Source: Fibrella arboris
GTDB lineage: Bacteria; Bacteroidota; Bacteroidia; Cytophagales; Spirosomataceae
Length of the DNA: 64,000 nucleotides
NCBI RefSeq assembly: GCF_041321095.1
Contig: NZ_JBGGWE010000006.1
Span: 310,001 to 374,000 of the forward strand
Direction of reading: 5' to 3'
A program made the translations under genes and the position numbers. Every line of letters begins with the position of its first letter. Within the stretch, counting starts at the first letter, position 1. Below are positions 41,925 to 50,178 of this stretch, piece by piece. The notes under the pieces are model-generated. The model saw only the letters and a list, made by a program, of their open reading frames with translations. It had not been told where the DNA came from and searched no databases.

Positions 41925-42611
41925 ATGCTCAAACCCCGCCTGCTGGTCGTTGAAGACGAAGCCAAAGTAGCTCTGTTCATAAAAAAGGGCCTGGAAATAC
42001 AATCCTTCGAGGTAACGCTGGCATCCGACGGACGGGAAGGTAAACGCCTGATTAGTAGCCAGCGGTACGACCTCGCCATTCTCGACGTCAACCTGCCCGT
42101 TGTCAGTGGCCTGGAACTGGCACAGTACATCCGCACCCGACACGCGCACCTGCCCATTCTGATGCTGACAGCCCTCGACTCGACCACCGACAAGTTGCTG
42201 GGTTTCGAGGCTGGGGCTGATGATTACTTAGCCAAGCCGTTCGATTTTCTGGAATTGGTGGCCCGCGTAAAGGCCCTGCTGCGCCGGGCCGCCCCGCCCG
42301 AAGACACCCAGCCCATACTCCGGCTGGCCGACCTTGAGCTGGACCTGCACCAGAAAGTGGCCCGACGCTCAGGACGCACTATTGAGCTAACAGCCCGCGA
42401 GTTTGCCCTGCTCGAGTACTTCATGCGTAACCAGGGGCGGGTTGTGTCGCGGGTCGACATCGCCGAGCAGGTTTGGGATATTGGCTTCGACACGGGCACC
42501 AACTACATCGACGTGTACGTGAATTATCTGCGGAATAAAATCGACCGGGAGGCACCGGTGAAACTGATTCATACCGTGGTTGGCTTCGGCTACGTGCTGA
42601 AAGAGAAATAA
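41925..42611 (+). CDS. OmpR/PhoB-type response regulator
   Basis: A 228-residue response regulator. The receiver domain (1-120) has the acidic pair V-V-E-D-E, phospho-acceptor Asp54 (A-I-L-D-V-N-L-P), Thr in L-M-L-T-A and the K-P-F motif. The C-terminal winged-helix domain shows E-L-T-A-R-E-F-A-L-L-E-Y-F, V-W-D and the recognition-helix region N-Y-I-D-V-Y-V-N-Y-L-R-N-K-I-D ending in V-x-G-x-G-Y-V-L. It is the obvious candidate to bind the CTAAT arrays on both sides. The partner kinase starts nine nt downstream. Confidence 0.95.
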   Translation: MLKPRLLVVEDEAKVALFIKKGLEIQSFEVTLASDGREGKRLISSQRYDLAILDVNLPVVSGLELAQYIRTRHAHLPILMLTALDSTTDKLLGFEAGADDYLAKPFDFLELVARVKALLRRAAPPEDTQPILRLADLELDLHQKVARRSGRTIELTAREFALLEYFMRNQGRVVSRVDIAEQVWDIGFDTGTNYIDVYVNYLRNKIDREAPVKLIHTVVGFGYVLKEK

Positions 42612-42620
42612 ACGCACCGG

Positions 42621-43985
42621 ATGACCCTGCAAAATCGACTGACGCTGCTGTTTACGGCCATCGTATCGGGGCTGCTACTGGTATTCTGCGTCATTATTTA
42701 CGTGGTGGCCGAACGCTACCGCGCTACCGAGTACCGCCAACGGCTGCATGCCGAAGCGCTTACCTCGGCCGAACTGCTGTTTGGCCCCGACACCACCGGT
42801 CGGCAGTTATACAAACTGCTGGATAAGAACCACATGACGGTACTCCACGAGGAGGAAATTATCATCTATAACTATCGGAACCAGATCGTCTACGAAAGTG
42901 GCACCGACTACCTGAACGTACCCAAAAGCCAACTCGATCAGGTGCGGCTGATGGGCGAGGTGTACTGGCAGGAGGGGCCGCGCGAAATTGCAGGTATCCG
43001 ATTTGGCGACCGGGCCAACCGCTTTGTCGTGCTGGCATCGGCGGTGGATAAGTACGGTTTCAGCAAACAAAGTAACCTGGCCCTGCTGCTGGCGATGGGC
43101 TGGGGGCTGGCCGTACTGGTCGTATTTGGCGCCGGTCGTTTCTACGCCGGGCGGGCCTTACGGCCTATCCGACGCATTATCGGGCAGATCGACACCATCA
43201 CGGCCTCCCACCTGGAGCAGCGGCTTCCCGAAAGCACCGATGCGGATGAACTCACGCAACTGGCCCGGCGATTCAACCGGATGCTCGACCGGCTCGAGGA
43301 GGCTTTTCGACAGCAACGCACCTTTGTTTCGCACGCCTCGCACGAACTACGCACACCCCTGACGGCTATTACAGGTCAGCTCGAGGTAGCCCTGCTGGCG
43401 GGTGACGACCTGAGCGAACTGCGGGCCACCGTGCAATCGGTGCTGGAGGATGTGCGGGATATGAACCGGCTAACCAACGGCCTGCTGGCTTTGGCCAACC
43501 TGAGCATAGACGAGTCGGCCTTATCGCTGGGGCCAGTGGCACTCGACGAACTGGTGTGGCAGGTACGTTCAGACCTGCTTCGGATGCGGCCCGACTATAC
43601 CGTAGCAGTGACCTTCGATGACCAGAAAGAGCAACCCGCCGGCTTACGGGTAAAGGGTAGCGCATCGCTGCTTCGCACGGCCGTGTTTAACCTAATGGAA
43701 AACGGGGGTAAGTTTTCTCCGCAACACAGGGTGGCCGTTGGGCTGACGGCTGGGCCAGACACCCTCATCCTGACGTTTCACAATGCCGGTCTGCCAATCG
43801 ACGCCAGCGAATTGCCCGACATCTTCAAACCCTTCCGGCGAGGCACCAACGGGCGGGCCGTGGCCGGGCATGGCATTGGTTTATCGCTAACGCAGCGCAT
43901 CGTGCAACTCCACCGGGGGCGGCTGATGGTCACCTCCGATGCCGAACACGGCACGACGTTCCGGCTGGAACTGCCCCGAACCTAA
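42621..43985 (+). CDS. membrane sensor histidine kinase
   Basis: A 454-residue kinase with two membrane spans (about 12-32 and 157-178) around a periplasmic sensor of roughly 125 residues, then HAMP, the dimerisation/phospho-acceptor domain with His241 in H-A-S-H-E-L-R-T-P-L-T and a HATPase_c domain with the N-box N-L-M-E-N-G-G-K-F-S and a G-H-G-I-G-L-S-L box. Sensor sequence gives no ligand hint; the genes beside it suggest CO2, pH or metal/envelope stress. It should phosphorylate the regulator encoded just upstream. Confidence 0.95.
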   Translation: MTLQNRLTLLFTAIVSGLLLVFCVIIYVVAERYRATEYRQRLHAEALTSAELLFGPDTTGRQLYKLLDKNHMTVLHEEEIIIYNYRNQIVYESGTDYLNVPKSQLDQVRLMGEVYWQEGPREIAGIRFGDRANRFVVLASAVDKYGFSKQSNLALLLAMGWGLAVLVVFGAGRFYAGRALRPIRRIIGQIDTITASHLEQRLPESTDADELTQLARRFNRMLDRLEEAFRQQRTFVSHASHELRTPLTAITGQLEVALLAGDDLSELRATVQSVLEDVRDMNRLTNGLLALANLSIDESALSLGPVALDELVWQVRSDLLRMRPDYTVAVTFDDQKEQPAGLRVKGSASLLRTAVFNLMENGGKFSPQHRVAVGLTAGPDTLILTFHNAGLPIDASELPDIFKPFRRGTNGRAVAGHGIGLSLTQRIVQLHRGRLMVTSDAEHGTTFRLELPRT

Positions 43986-44045
43986 CCGACTGGCAAACAG
44001 CAGCAATCCAGCCCAGAAACGCACCCATTCGGCCTGTTGTCACTT

Positions 44046-44102
44046 CTAATATCTTTCTAATTCACCCCTAATTCGGCTCTAAAGGCGGCGGAACAATTTT
44101 GC
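44046..44102 (+). promoter_or_regulatory. second CTAAT array plus TTTTGC box (downstream operon promoter)
   Basis: On the plus strand CTAAT starts at 44046, 44057 and 44068, and CTAAA at 44079, each step again 11 bp. Thirteen nt later comes TTTTGC (44097-44102) within CAATTTTG. The geometry is identical to that of the carbonic anhydrase promoter: four units, same period, same 13-nt spacer, same -7-like box with C at position one. The first gene starts about 100 nt downstream. Confidence 0.82.
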
Positions 44103-44203
44103 ATCAACAAAGCGGGCAGGGATAGGTCGGATGTCTCAGTCAGACACGTTTCCATCCGCTCGCTCTGGAGATCTATTGTTAACCGGTTTCACCAACAAGA
44201 GCC

Positions 44204-44656
44204 ATGAACGTATTCCCAAAATCAGTATCCTGTGCGGGCCTGTTGACTCTGCTGACGACTATGCCCCTGCTGGCCGCAGATACCCTGCCAAATGCAGATC
44301 GCACCCCTGGCTCGTCAGGCTGGGTGGTAGCGCAAAACGCGTCGTTCAACGCACGTACCTACCAGGCCCCCAACGGCGATCTGATCGTGCAGGTCAACAA
44401 CGGAGCACTGCGGGGGCTAACCATTCAGATGCAGACGCTCCGGGGCGAGGAGGTCGCCTGGGTTCCTGTTCCCCAGGGGCAGTCGGCCTTTATTGCCCGG
44501 CTCGATGTCAGCGAGCTAACTGATGGCGACTACCGCCTCATTGTAGCCACCGACAACGACAGGCTCGTTAAAATCGTGCGCCTCACATCGGCAACGCCAA
44601 CGGTTCCTGCACGCCAGGCCAGGGTGGCGGTGGTCACACCATCTGCTTACCACTGA
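44204..44656 (+). CDS. small exported beta-rich protein
   Basis: A 150-residue protein with a signal peptide (about residues 1-25, L-L-T-T-M-P-L-L-A-A) and a single Ig-like beta domain (Q-V-N-N-G-A-L-R-G-L-T-I-Q-M-Q-T-L-R-G-E, then D-G-D-Y-R-L-I-V). The build is similar to the Por-type sorting or DUF3244-like domains of Bacteroidota and to the protein encoded at 46854. It is the first gene behind the CTAAT promoter. Function is unknown. Confidence 0.78.
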   Translation: MNVFPKSVSCAGLLTLLTTMPLLAADTLPNADRTPGSSGWVVAQNASFNARTYQAPNGDLIVQVNNGALRGLTIQMQTLRGEEVAWVPVPQGQSAFIARLDVSELTDGDYRLIVATDNDRLVKIVRLTSATPTVPARQARVAVVTPSAYH

Positions 44657-44712
44657 CGTACCCGCCATCTGGCACCTTCGCTATCGTCTGTCTCTTTTTG
44701 CTCGCCCTCGCC

Positions 44713-45018
44713 ATGAACCAGTACACCCTCGATTTTGCTGATCCGGTCCGGCCAACCCGGCGAACCCGCCCCAAACGCTGGCCCCGGCAGCGCATGTACC
44801 GCACGTTTCGGCAGATGTCCTGGCTGCTCAGCGGGTTGGTCTGTAGTATCGCCGCGCTGCTTGGCATGATGCGGCAACGTACCCAGACGCAGACCCTCCG
44901 TGCTCAATATCAGGCGCAGGCTATTCAGTACGATTCTCTGCTGGCGGCTAAAGTCGAGGCCGACCGGCAGCTTCAACTCATGCGAATTCGACTCACATCA
45001 TCACCCCTAAACAACTAA
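44713..45018 (+). CDS. small bitopic membrane protein with coiled-coil tail
   Basis: A 101-residue protein. The N-terminus is rich in Arg and Pro (R-P-T-R-R-T-R-P-K-R-W-P-R-Q-R), then one membrane span (about 36-52, W-L-L-S-G-L-V-C-S-I-A-A-L-L-G-M-M) and a helix with heptads (Q-Y-Q-A-Q-A-I-Q-Y-D-S-L-L-A-A-K-V-E-A). The form is like FtsL/FtsB-type proteins but no family is evident. The next gene starts six nt later, so co-transcription with the SPFH protein is expected. Confidence 0.72.
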   Translation: MNQYTLDFADPVRPTRRTRPKRWPRQRMYRTFRQMSWLLSGLVCSIAALLGMMRQRTQTQTLRAQYQAQAIQYDSLLAAKVEADRQLQLMRIRLTSSPLNN

Positions 45019-45024
45019 ACAACC

Positions 45025-45810
45025 ATGAAACGCTCCCTTCAACTCCTTGCCCTGCTGGCCCTGGCTGGCCTTAGCAGTTGTACCGTCGTTCGTCAGGGCG
45101 AAGTCGGTGTCAAACGCACACTGGGTAAAATCAAAGCCCAAACCCTGCCCGAAGGTGTTCAGGGATTCAACCCGCTGCTGACGCGCATCATCAAGATTCC
45201 GACCCGGACGGTCAATCTCGAGGTACGCGCCCCGCTGCCTTCCAAAGAAGGCCTGACGGTGCAGTCGGACATTTCGATCCTGTACCGCGTGGAAGGGGCT
45301 TATGCGCCCAAGATTGTGGAGCAGATCGGCCCCAACTACGACGATGTGGTGATTCTGCCGGTGTTCCGGTCGGCCGTTACCGATGTTTCCTCACGCTATT
45401 ATGCCAAGGATATGCACACCGGGCAGCGGGCCGAGATTGAAAAGTCGATCCGCGAGGTGATGATGAGTCAGCTCAAAGACCGGGGCTTCGTCATCGAATC
45501 GGTGCTGCTAAAAAGTATTGCGCTGCCAGCGGGCCTCACCAAAGCCATCGAAGACAAACTCGCCGCCGAGCAGGACGCTCAACGGATGCAGTTCGTGCTC
45601 GACAAAGAACGGCAGGAAGCCCAGCGCCGGATCATCGAAGCCGAAGGCACACGCGATGCCCAGAAGATCATCAACGAGGGGCTGACCCCGATGCTTATCC
45701 GGTTCAAGACGATTGAAGCCTTCAACAAGCTATCGACCTCGCCCAACAGCAAAGTGATCATCACCAACGGCGACGCACCCCTGATGCTGAACGCCGATAA
45801 AGCCGAGTAG
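45025..45810 (+). CDS. prohibitin-like SPFH/band 7 lipoprotein
   Basis: A 261-residue SPFH (stomatin/prohibitin/flotillin/HflK) domain protein whose leader ends in the lipobox L-S-S-C, so it appears lipid-anchored. The domain shows V-R-Q-G-E-V-G-V-K-R, G-L-T-V-Q-S-D-I-S-I-L-Y-R-V and a C-terminal helical coiled-coil (E-Q-D-A-Q-R-M-Q-F-V-L-D-K-E-R-Q-E-A-Q). Such proteins form large ring-like scaffolds on membranes and often respond to envelope stress. It is followed by a weak hairpin (45826-45858). Confidence 0.9.
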   Translation: MKRSLQLLALLALAGLSSCTVVRQGEVGVKRTLGKIKAQTLPEGVQGFNPLLTRIIKIPTRTVNLEVRAPLPSKEGLTVQSDISILYRVEGAYAPKIVEQIGPNYDDVVILPVFRSAVTDVSSRYYAKDMHTGQRAEIEKSIREVMMSQLKDRGFVIESVLLKSIALPAGLTKAIEDKLAAEQDAQRMQFVLDKERQEAQRRIIEAEGTRDAQKIINEGLTPMLIRFKTIEAFNKLSTSPNSKVIITNGDAPLMLNADKAE

Positions 45811-45825
45811 GGTACTCCAAGAAAC

Positions 45826-45858
45826 GGGGTGGCAATCACCACTGGCGTTGGCCACCCC
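45826..45858. terminator. possible weak terminator or processing hairpin
   Basis: GGGGTGGC (45826-45833) pairs with GCCACCCC (45851-45858) around a 17-nt loop, 16 nt after the SPFH stop. With only eight pairs and no long U-run, partial termination or RNA processing is possible. Confidence 0.4.
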
Positions 45859-45896
45859 ATTACCTGTATTCATTCACCAAAAACTTTTTTCATCCC

Positions 45897-46427
45897 ATGT
45901 ACCGCCTCCTCAATTGCCTTGTTTTGCTCGCCCTCATTGGGCTGAGCAGTTGTTCGATGGCCCGCCCAACGCTGGTTCGCCACGGCGACATTGTTACCCA
46001 TAAACCGCGTATTAACTGGCCCCAGCCCGAACAGGACGGTCAGCAGCAACCCGGTGCGCTGACCGCTGGCCGACATGATGGTATCTATTCGGTTCATCAT
46101 TATAAACAGGGTAAACCGACGGTGCGTCGACTGGCCGACAATGAAGGTATCCGGGTCAATTACCCACGGCCTGGCCTGGCGGGTCTGACCAGCTATAAAA
46201 TGCCAATGCCCGGCGCACCAGTGACGGGGGGAATAACCATTGAGCATCGACTCGCCGCTGGCCTGACAGGCAGCAATTATAAAATGCCCATGCTCATACG
46301 TCCCTCAGAGGTAAATGGCCAACGGCCCGGTCTGGTGCCGTTTTCAGGAAAACCGGTTGAGAGCCTGAACCGGTTTTCGCCAACGGTAACCCCTGATACA
46401 TCCGCACCCATTAACCCCATCAACTGA
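45897..46427 (+). CDS. hypothetical lipoprotein with duplicated Tyr-Lys-Met-Pro motif
   Basis: A 176-residue lipoprotein (lipobox L-S-S-C, Cys about 19). The mature part is rich in Pro, Gly and Asn and contains Y-K-M-P-M twice (about residues 100-104 and 125-129), inside repeated L-T-[SG]-x-[SN]-Y-K-M-P-M units. It looks largely unstructured. No family is recognised. It is followed one nt later by the next gene. Confidence 0.75.
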   Translation: MYRLLNCLVLLALIGLSSCSMARPTLVRHGDIVTHKPRINWPQPEQDGQQQPGALTAGRHDGIYSVHHYKQGKPTVRRLADNEGIRVNYPRPGLAGLTSYKMPMPGAPVTGGITIEHRLAAGLTGSNYKMPMLIRPSEVNGQRPGLVPFSGKPVESLNRFSPTVTPDTSAPINPIN

Positions 46428-46428
46428 T

Positions 46429-46824
46429 ATGAACCCGGATAACCCGACAACCGCCCCCCGCGAGCCGAAAGCCGAACCGGCTGATCTGTACTTAGGCCTG
46501 GGCAGCGTGGCGTATGCGCTGGCCAAAGTAGATGGCCGAATCCAACTGGCCGAGATGCAGACCGTCAAGGAACTCCTGGCGAACGTACCCCACGGCCATC
46601 TGGCACTCTATGCTTTTTTCCTGCGGGAAAACAGTGACGAGTCCGTTGAAGAAGCCTACGCTTTTGGTATGCGTCGGTTTACCTACAACCGAAAAGCCCT
46701 GACGGAACGCACCAAGAAGCGGTTCGTCAACATGCTGATCCGGATTGCCAACGCCCACGACGACACGTCGCGCAAGGAACAGGAGCTTATCCGGCGGTTT
46801 CGGCGCGATCTGCGGCGGCTTTGA
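46429..46824 (+). CDS. TerB-like helical protein
   Basis: A 131-residue protein with an A-Y-A-L-A-K-V-D-G-R-I-Q-L-A-E-M-Q-T-V helix typical of the TerB fold (tellurite-resistance/DjlA-like), where the Asp and Glu can bind metal. The second half is helical with R-K-E-Q-E-L-I-R-R-F-R-R-D-L. Cytoplasmic. TerB-type proteins are linked to metal or envelope stress, in line with the SPFH gene upstream, but a function cannot be read off. Confidence 0.75.
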   Translation: MNPDNPTTAPREPKAEPADLYLGLGSVAYALAKVDGRIQLAEMQTVKELLANVPHGHLALYAFFLRENSDESVEEAYAFGMRRFTYNRKALTERTKKRFVNMLIRIANAHDDTSRKEQELIRRFRRDLRRL

Positions 46825-46853
46825 TTGCCACTTTCAATTCATCTGATAAAACC

Positions 46854-47243
46854 ATGAAAACAATCAAATTTTGGCTGTTGCTGGCTTTTCTGGCCAGCCC
46901 TGTTATCATCTTCTCCAGCTTCCGGCCCAGAAAAGAAAAGCCGGTTCAAACGTCGATTCAGGGCGATGCGCTTCAGAATCGGCTACGGCTAGACCTGGCC
47001 AAACCGCAGCATATGCCGGTTACCCTTCGCGTGCTGGACGCTGGCGGCGAGGTGCTGCACGAGCAGGCTGTTCCGGTCAGGGCCACCCATGTACAGGCCC
47101 GCCTCAATCTGCATGCTGTGCCAAACGGCACATACCGGGTAGAAGTAGAGGGCCCCAGATGGGCCCAGGCCCATCTGGTTCAGCTCTCGGCCACAGCGCA
47201 CCCCGTGCTGAAACGCCGGATATCAGTCTGGACCACCGACTAG
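46854..47243 (+). CDS. small exported beta-rich protein 2
   Basis: A 129-residue protein with an N-terminal signal or anchor (residues 1-22, ending F-S-S-F) and one Ig-like beta domain: L-R-L-D-L-A-K-P-x2-M-P-V-T-L-R-V-L-D-A-G-G, then P-N-G-T-Y-R-V-E-V. This is the same domain kind as in the protein at 44204, and both lie in the CTAAT-controlled run. I start at ATG 46854. A terminator-like hairpin follows. Confidence 0.77.
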   Translation: MKTIKFWLLLAFLASPVIIFSSFRPRKEKPVQTSIQGDALQNRLRLDLAKPQHMPVTLRVLDAGGEVLHEQAVPVRATHVQARLNLHAVPNGTYRVEVEGPRWAQAHLVQLSATAHPVLKRRISVWTTD

Positions 47244-47250
47244 TGTGACC

Positions 47251-47280
47251 ACTGTCCCCGCTCAATCGGGTGGGGACAGT
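47251..47280. terminator. hairpin after the small beta-protein gene
   Basis: ACTGTCCCC (47251-47259) pairs perfectly with GGGGACAGT (47272-47280) eight nt after the stop, with a 12-nt loop and no strong T-run. It may end the operon or only reduce transcription into the next gene. Confidence 0.55.
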
Positions 47281-47323
47281 ACCAGCCGTTAGCCTGGCAG
47301 ATCAGGTTATTTCACTCCATTCT

Positions 47324-48085
47324 ATGATACCTTTCTTTGTTATACGCCATTGGATACTGGCCAACCTTTTACTGGCCGCCAGTGGGCAGCTGGCTGCTCA
47401 GCAAAACCTGTTCAATATACCGGCCGGCGACCTTACGCCCAGGAACAAGCTTTTTTTTCAACACCAGACCAACCTGTACGCCCTGAAGTATGGAGAGGCT
47501 AAGAACCACCTCGTCTACGGTCTGGGCAGGGGGTGGGAAGCGGGCATCAATGTCATCAACCTGAAAATGGATTTTCGGCGGCAGGCCGATTTGCTGCATA
47601 CCAACCCAGACCGGCTGGGCCAGCCAATGAGTCCGCTGGTGCAACTGACGGCGCAGAAATTCTTTTTTCTGACGGATAACCTCAAAACCAGTATCGGTAC
47701 CCAGATTGGCACCAACCTGAGGCAACTGGGCGGCAACGCCCGTGCCACCCAGTTCACCTACAACACCTGGGTCTATGAACCCCGCCACCATGTTAAGGTC
47801 GTGGTCGGCCCTTACCTGTCTGACCAGGGTACGCTGGGCACGGGAAACAACGTCGGCATGCTGGTGGGCTTCGAGCTACCGGTGAGTAAAAAGCTGCTGG
47901 TGATGGGCGATTTTATATCGGGTACAAACGCCACGGGCGCGTCAGTATTCGGGGTTAACTTTTTGGCCAGCAAGCGCGTACAGCTTTGTCTGGGTGGTCT
48001 GCTGCCCAACCCGGGGAGCGGCAATAAAGCCGGCATTGTCTTTGAGCTGAACCTGCTGGGTTTCGACGACGGCCCCGCTCATTGA
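47324..48085 (+). CDS. hypothetical outer-membrane-type protein
   Basis: A 253-residue protein with a leader ending Q-L-A-A-Q and alternating hydrophobic/aromatic strands with Gly turns (G-L-G-R-G-W-E-A-G-I-N-V-I-N-L, then K-V-V-V-G-P-Y-L-S-D-Q-G-T-L-G-T-G-N-N-V-G), the look of a beta-barrel. Family unknown. It is the last gene in this direction before the 235-nt gap. Confidence 0.75.
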   Translation: MIPFFVIRHWILANLLLAASGQLAAQQNLFNIPAGDLTPRNKLFFQHQTNLYALKYGEAKNHLVYGLGRGWEAGINVINLKMDFRRQADLLHTNPDRLGQPMSPLVQLTAQKFFFLTDNLKTSIGTQIGTNLRQLGGNARATQFTYNTWVYEPRHHVKVVVGPYLSDQGTLGTGNNVGMLVGFELPVSKKLLVMGDFISGTNATGASVFGVNFLASKRVQLCLGGLLPNPGSGNKAGIVFELNLLGFDDGPAH

Positions 48086-48320
48086 TACCAGCCTGTGAAC
48101 GCCTGAGCAATTAGTTTCTATCATCGGGGGTGATGGGGCTCCGTACGGCGCGTATACCTCGTACCGAACAAATCGGCTGAACGGCCTGTTGTCAATGCGA
48201 ACTGGACGTAGCAGGCATTTTTTGCTCAATCCCAATTGAGTAGCGAGCAACTTGTGTAGGTTCGGTAGTTCATTCTGACGAGTTAATCGGCTTTCCCAAT
48301 AAACCTAGTCAACCAATTTT

Positions 48321-48788
48321 ATGGCAAGACCAACCCCCGAACTGATCGACGCCCTGCGCCGCACGGCCCGTAATGTGGCCCAAGGAGCCCCTTACCAATG
48401 GGGCCACATGGGCAGTTGTAACTGTGGTAATTTAGCCCAGGAGCTGACCCGGATGACCAAAGACCAGATTCATCAGTATGCCATGCAGCGCTATGGCGAC
48501 TGGAACGAGCAGGTAGCCGATTATTGCGATACCAGCCAGCTCCCGTTCGACGTGATCATCAACCAGATGCTTCAGGCGGGCCTTTCGCTGGAAGATCTGC
48601 GCCACCTCGAAAAGCTGGACGACCGCGATGTGCTTCGTCGCTTCCCGATCGAGCAGCGTTTCCTGAAACACAACCGCCGCGACGATGTAGTAACGTACCT
48701 GCACGAGTGGGCCAACCTGCTGGAAGAGCGACTACTAAACCGCATCAAGCTCCCTGCCGATTTGCTGGACATACGGGAGCTGGTTTAG
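48321..48788 (+). CDS. conserved hypothetical protein
   Basis: A 155-residue cytoplasmic protein. The N-terminal half carries M-G-S-C-N-C-G-N-L-A-Q, a C-x-C pair close to His and a third Cys (Y-C-D-T) about 35 residues on, so a metal or Fe-S site is conceivable. The second half is helical (L-E-D-L-R-H-L-E-K-L, then V-T-Y-L-H-E-W-A-N-L-L-E-E-R). I have seen proteins of this look in Bacteroidota but know no function. Confidence 0.75.
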   Translation: MARPTPELIDALRRTARNVAQGAPYQWGHMGSCNCGNLAQELTRMTKDQIHQYAMQRYGDWNEQVADYCDTSQLPFDVIINQMLQAGLSLEDLRHLEKLDDRDVLRRFPIEQRFLKHNRRDDVVTYLHEWANLLEERLLNRIKLPADLLDIRELV

Positions 48789-48789
48789 A

Positions 48790-48882
48790 AAAAAGGGGTT
48801 AAACACAGAGCCACAGAGTTCACTGAGAGACTTATAAAAGAAATCTCAGTGAACTCTGTGGCTCTGTGTTTAACCCCTTTTT
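48790..48882. terminator. 39-bp perfect hairpin between convergent genes
   Basis: Arms 48790-48828 and 48844-48882 pair perfectly over 39 bp, with A at the outside left and T at the outside right (AAAAAGGGGTTAAACACAGAG at the left end, cut short here). It runs from just after one stop to within the stop codon of the aminotransferase gene on the other strand, and should end both transcripts. The repeated CTCTGTG-type stem resembles the long-hairpin class elsewhere in the window. Confidence 0.87.
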
Positions 48883-50101
48883 ACTTCAGCGTCGCTACGG
48901 CGTCGCGGATGCGCTGTACGGCTTCGACGAGGGCTTCGTCGGCGGCGGCGGTGGAGATACGGATGCAGTTGGGCGCACCAAAACCCGAACCAGCCACCGT
49001 AGCTACGTAACAGGTATTTAGCAACCAGTTCGAGAAATCGTCGGAGTTATTGATCGTCGTTGTCCCATCCGATTTTCCGTAATAAGCACTCACATCCGGG
49101 AACGCGTAGAAGGCCCCTTCAGGTGTGTTTACTTTGAAACCAGGAATCTCTTTCAGTAGGCCAACAACCAGGTCGCGGCGGCGGTGATACGCTTTCGCCA
49201 TCTCACGGCTCGCGTCCAGCGATCCATTCAGAGCGGCCACCGTTGCTTTCTGCGCAATCGAGTTCGTGCCCGACGTTACCTGCCCCTGGAGTTTCTCCAC
49301 ACCGTCGGCAATCCATTTGGCCGCCCCGATGTAGCCAATGCGCCAGCCCGTCATAGCGTAGCCTTTGGCTACTCCGTTGACGGTGATAACCCGCTCGGCA
49401 ATTTCCGGGATCGAGCCGATACTGAAATGGCCTTCGGGCGTGAAGTTGATGTATTCGTAGATTTCGTCGGCCAGCACGTACACATTCTCGTGGCGGGCAA
49501 CTACCTCGCCAATGGCGCGCAATTCAGCTTCTGAATAAACAGAGCCGGTCGGGTTATTCGGCGACGCGTACATAACCACCTTCGTCCGGTCGGTAATAGC
49601 AGCTTCGAATTGCTCGGGGGTTACTTTGAAGTCGTTGTCGAACGATCCATCAAGTACTACCGACACGCCTTCGGCCAGCTTCACCATTTCGGAATAGCTC
49701 ACCCAGTATGGCGAGAAAATAACAACCTCGTCGCCGGGATTCACCAGCACCTGCAACACGTTGGCCAATGAATGTTTAGCACCGGTCGACACCACCACGT
49801 TCTCGGGCTTCCAGGGCAGGTTATTGTCCCGGTTGAATTTGTCGGCAATGGCCTTGCGCAGGTCTGGGTAGCCAGCTACGGGGCTATAGCCGTGGAAACC
49901 ATCGTCGATGGCTTTCTTAGCGGCATCACAAATATGGGCGGGCGTTTTAAAATCGGGCTCACCTACGCTCAGGCTGATCACTTTGTGACCCTTGGCGGCT
50001 AACTCACGAGCCATTTTGGTCATAGCCAGCGTAGACGATTCTTCAAGCGCATTGATCCGGTCGGCCAGCATACTGGCGGGACTTTCTACGGCAATAGCCA
50101 T
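48881..50101 (-). CDS. class I/II PLP aminotransferase (aspartate aminotransferase-like)
   Basis: A 406-residue fold-type I aminotransferase. Family marks include S-L-S-V-G-E-P-D-F-K-T-P, the N-P-T-G-S-V motif, D-E-I-Y-E-Y and the PLP-binding Lys in V-A-K-G-Y-A-M-T-G-W-R-I-G-Y, and a terminal R-I-S. The subgroup (A-M-T-G-W-R-I-G) fits aspartate/tyrosine aminotransferase of the AspC-1b type. It converts aspartate or aromatic amino acids with 2-oxoglutarate. The stop lies inside the hairpin arm. Confidence 0.93.
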   Translation of the reverse strand: MAIAVESPASMLADRINALEESSTLAMTKMARELAAKGHKVISLSVGEPDFKTPAHICDAAKKAIDDGFHGYSPVAGYPDLRKAIADKFNRDNNLPWKPENVVVSTGAKHSLANVLQVLVNPGDEVVIFSPYWVSYSEMVKLAEGVSVVLDGSFDNDFKVTPEQFEAAITDRTKVVMYASPNNPTGSVYSEAELRAIGEVVARHENVYVLADEIYEYINFTPEGHFSIGSIPEIAERVITVNGVAKGYAMTGWRIGYIGAAKWIADGVEKLQGQVTSGTNSIAQKATVAALNGSLDASREMAKAYHRRRDLVVGLLKEIPGFKVNTPEGAFYAFPDVSAYYGKSDGTTTINNSDDFSNWLLNTCYVATVAGSGFGAPNCIRISTAAADEALVEAVQRIRDAVATLK

Positions 50102-50178
50102 ATTGGTAGGTGTTTATTGAAAATTTGGCAACTGAACGGCCACAAAATTAGTGACTTCAACGCAGTTAAGCCGACTGG

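Noticed and set aside
48790..48882. Hairpin stem taken as a possible rRNA or tRNA fragment
   Set aside because: The stem pairs with itself over 39 bp, with no cloverleaf or conserved rRNA sequence.
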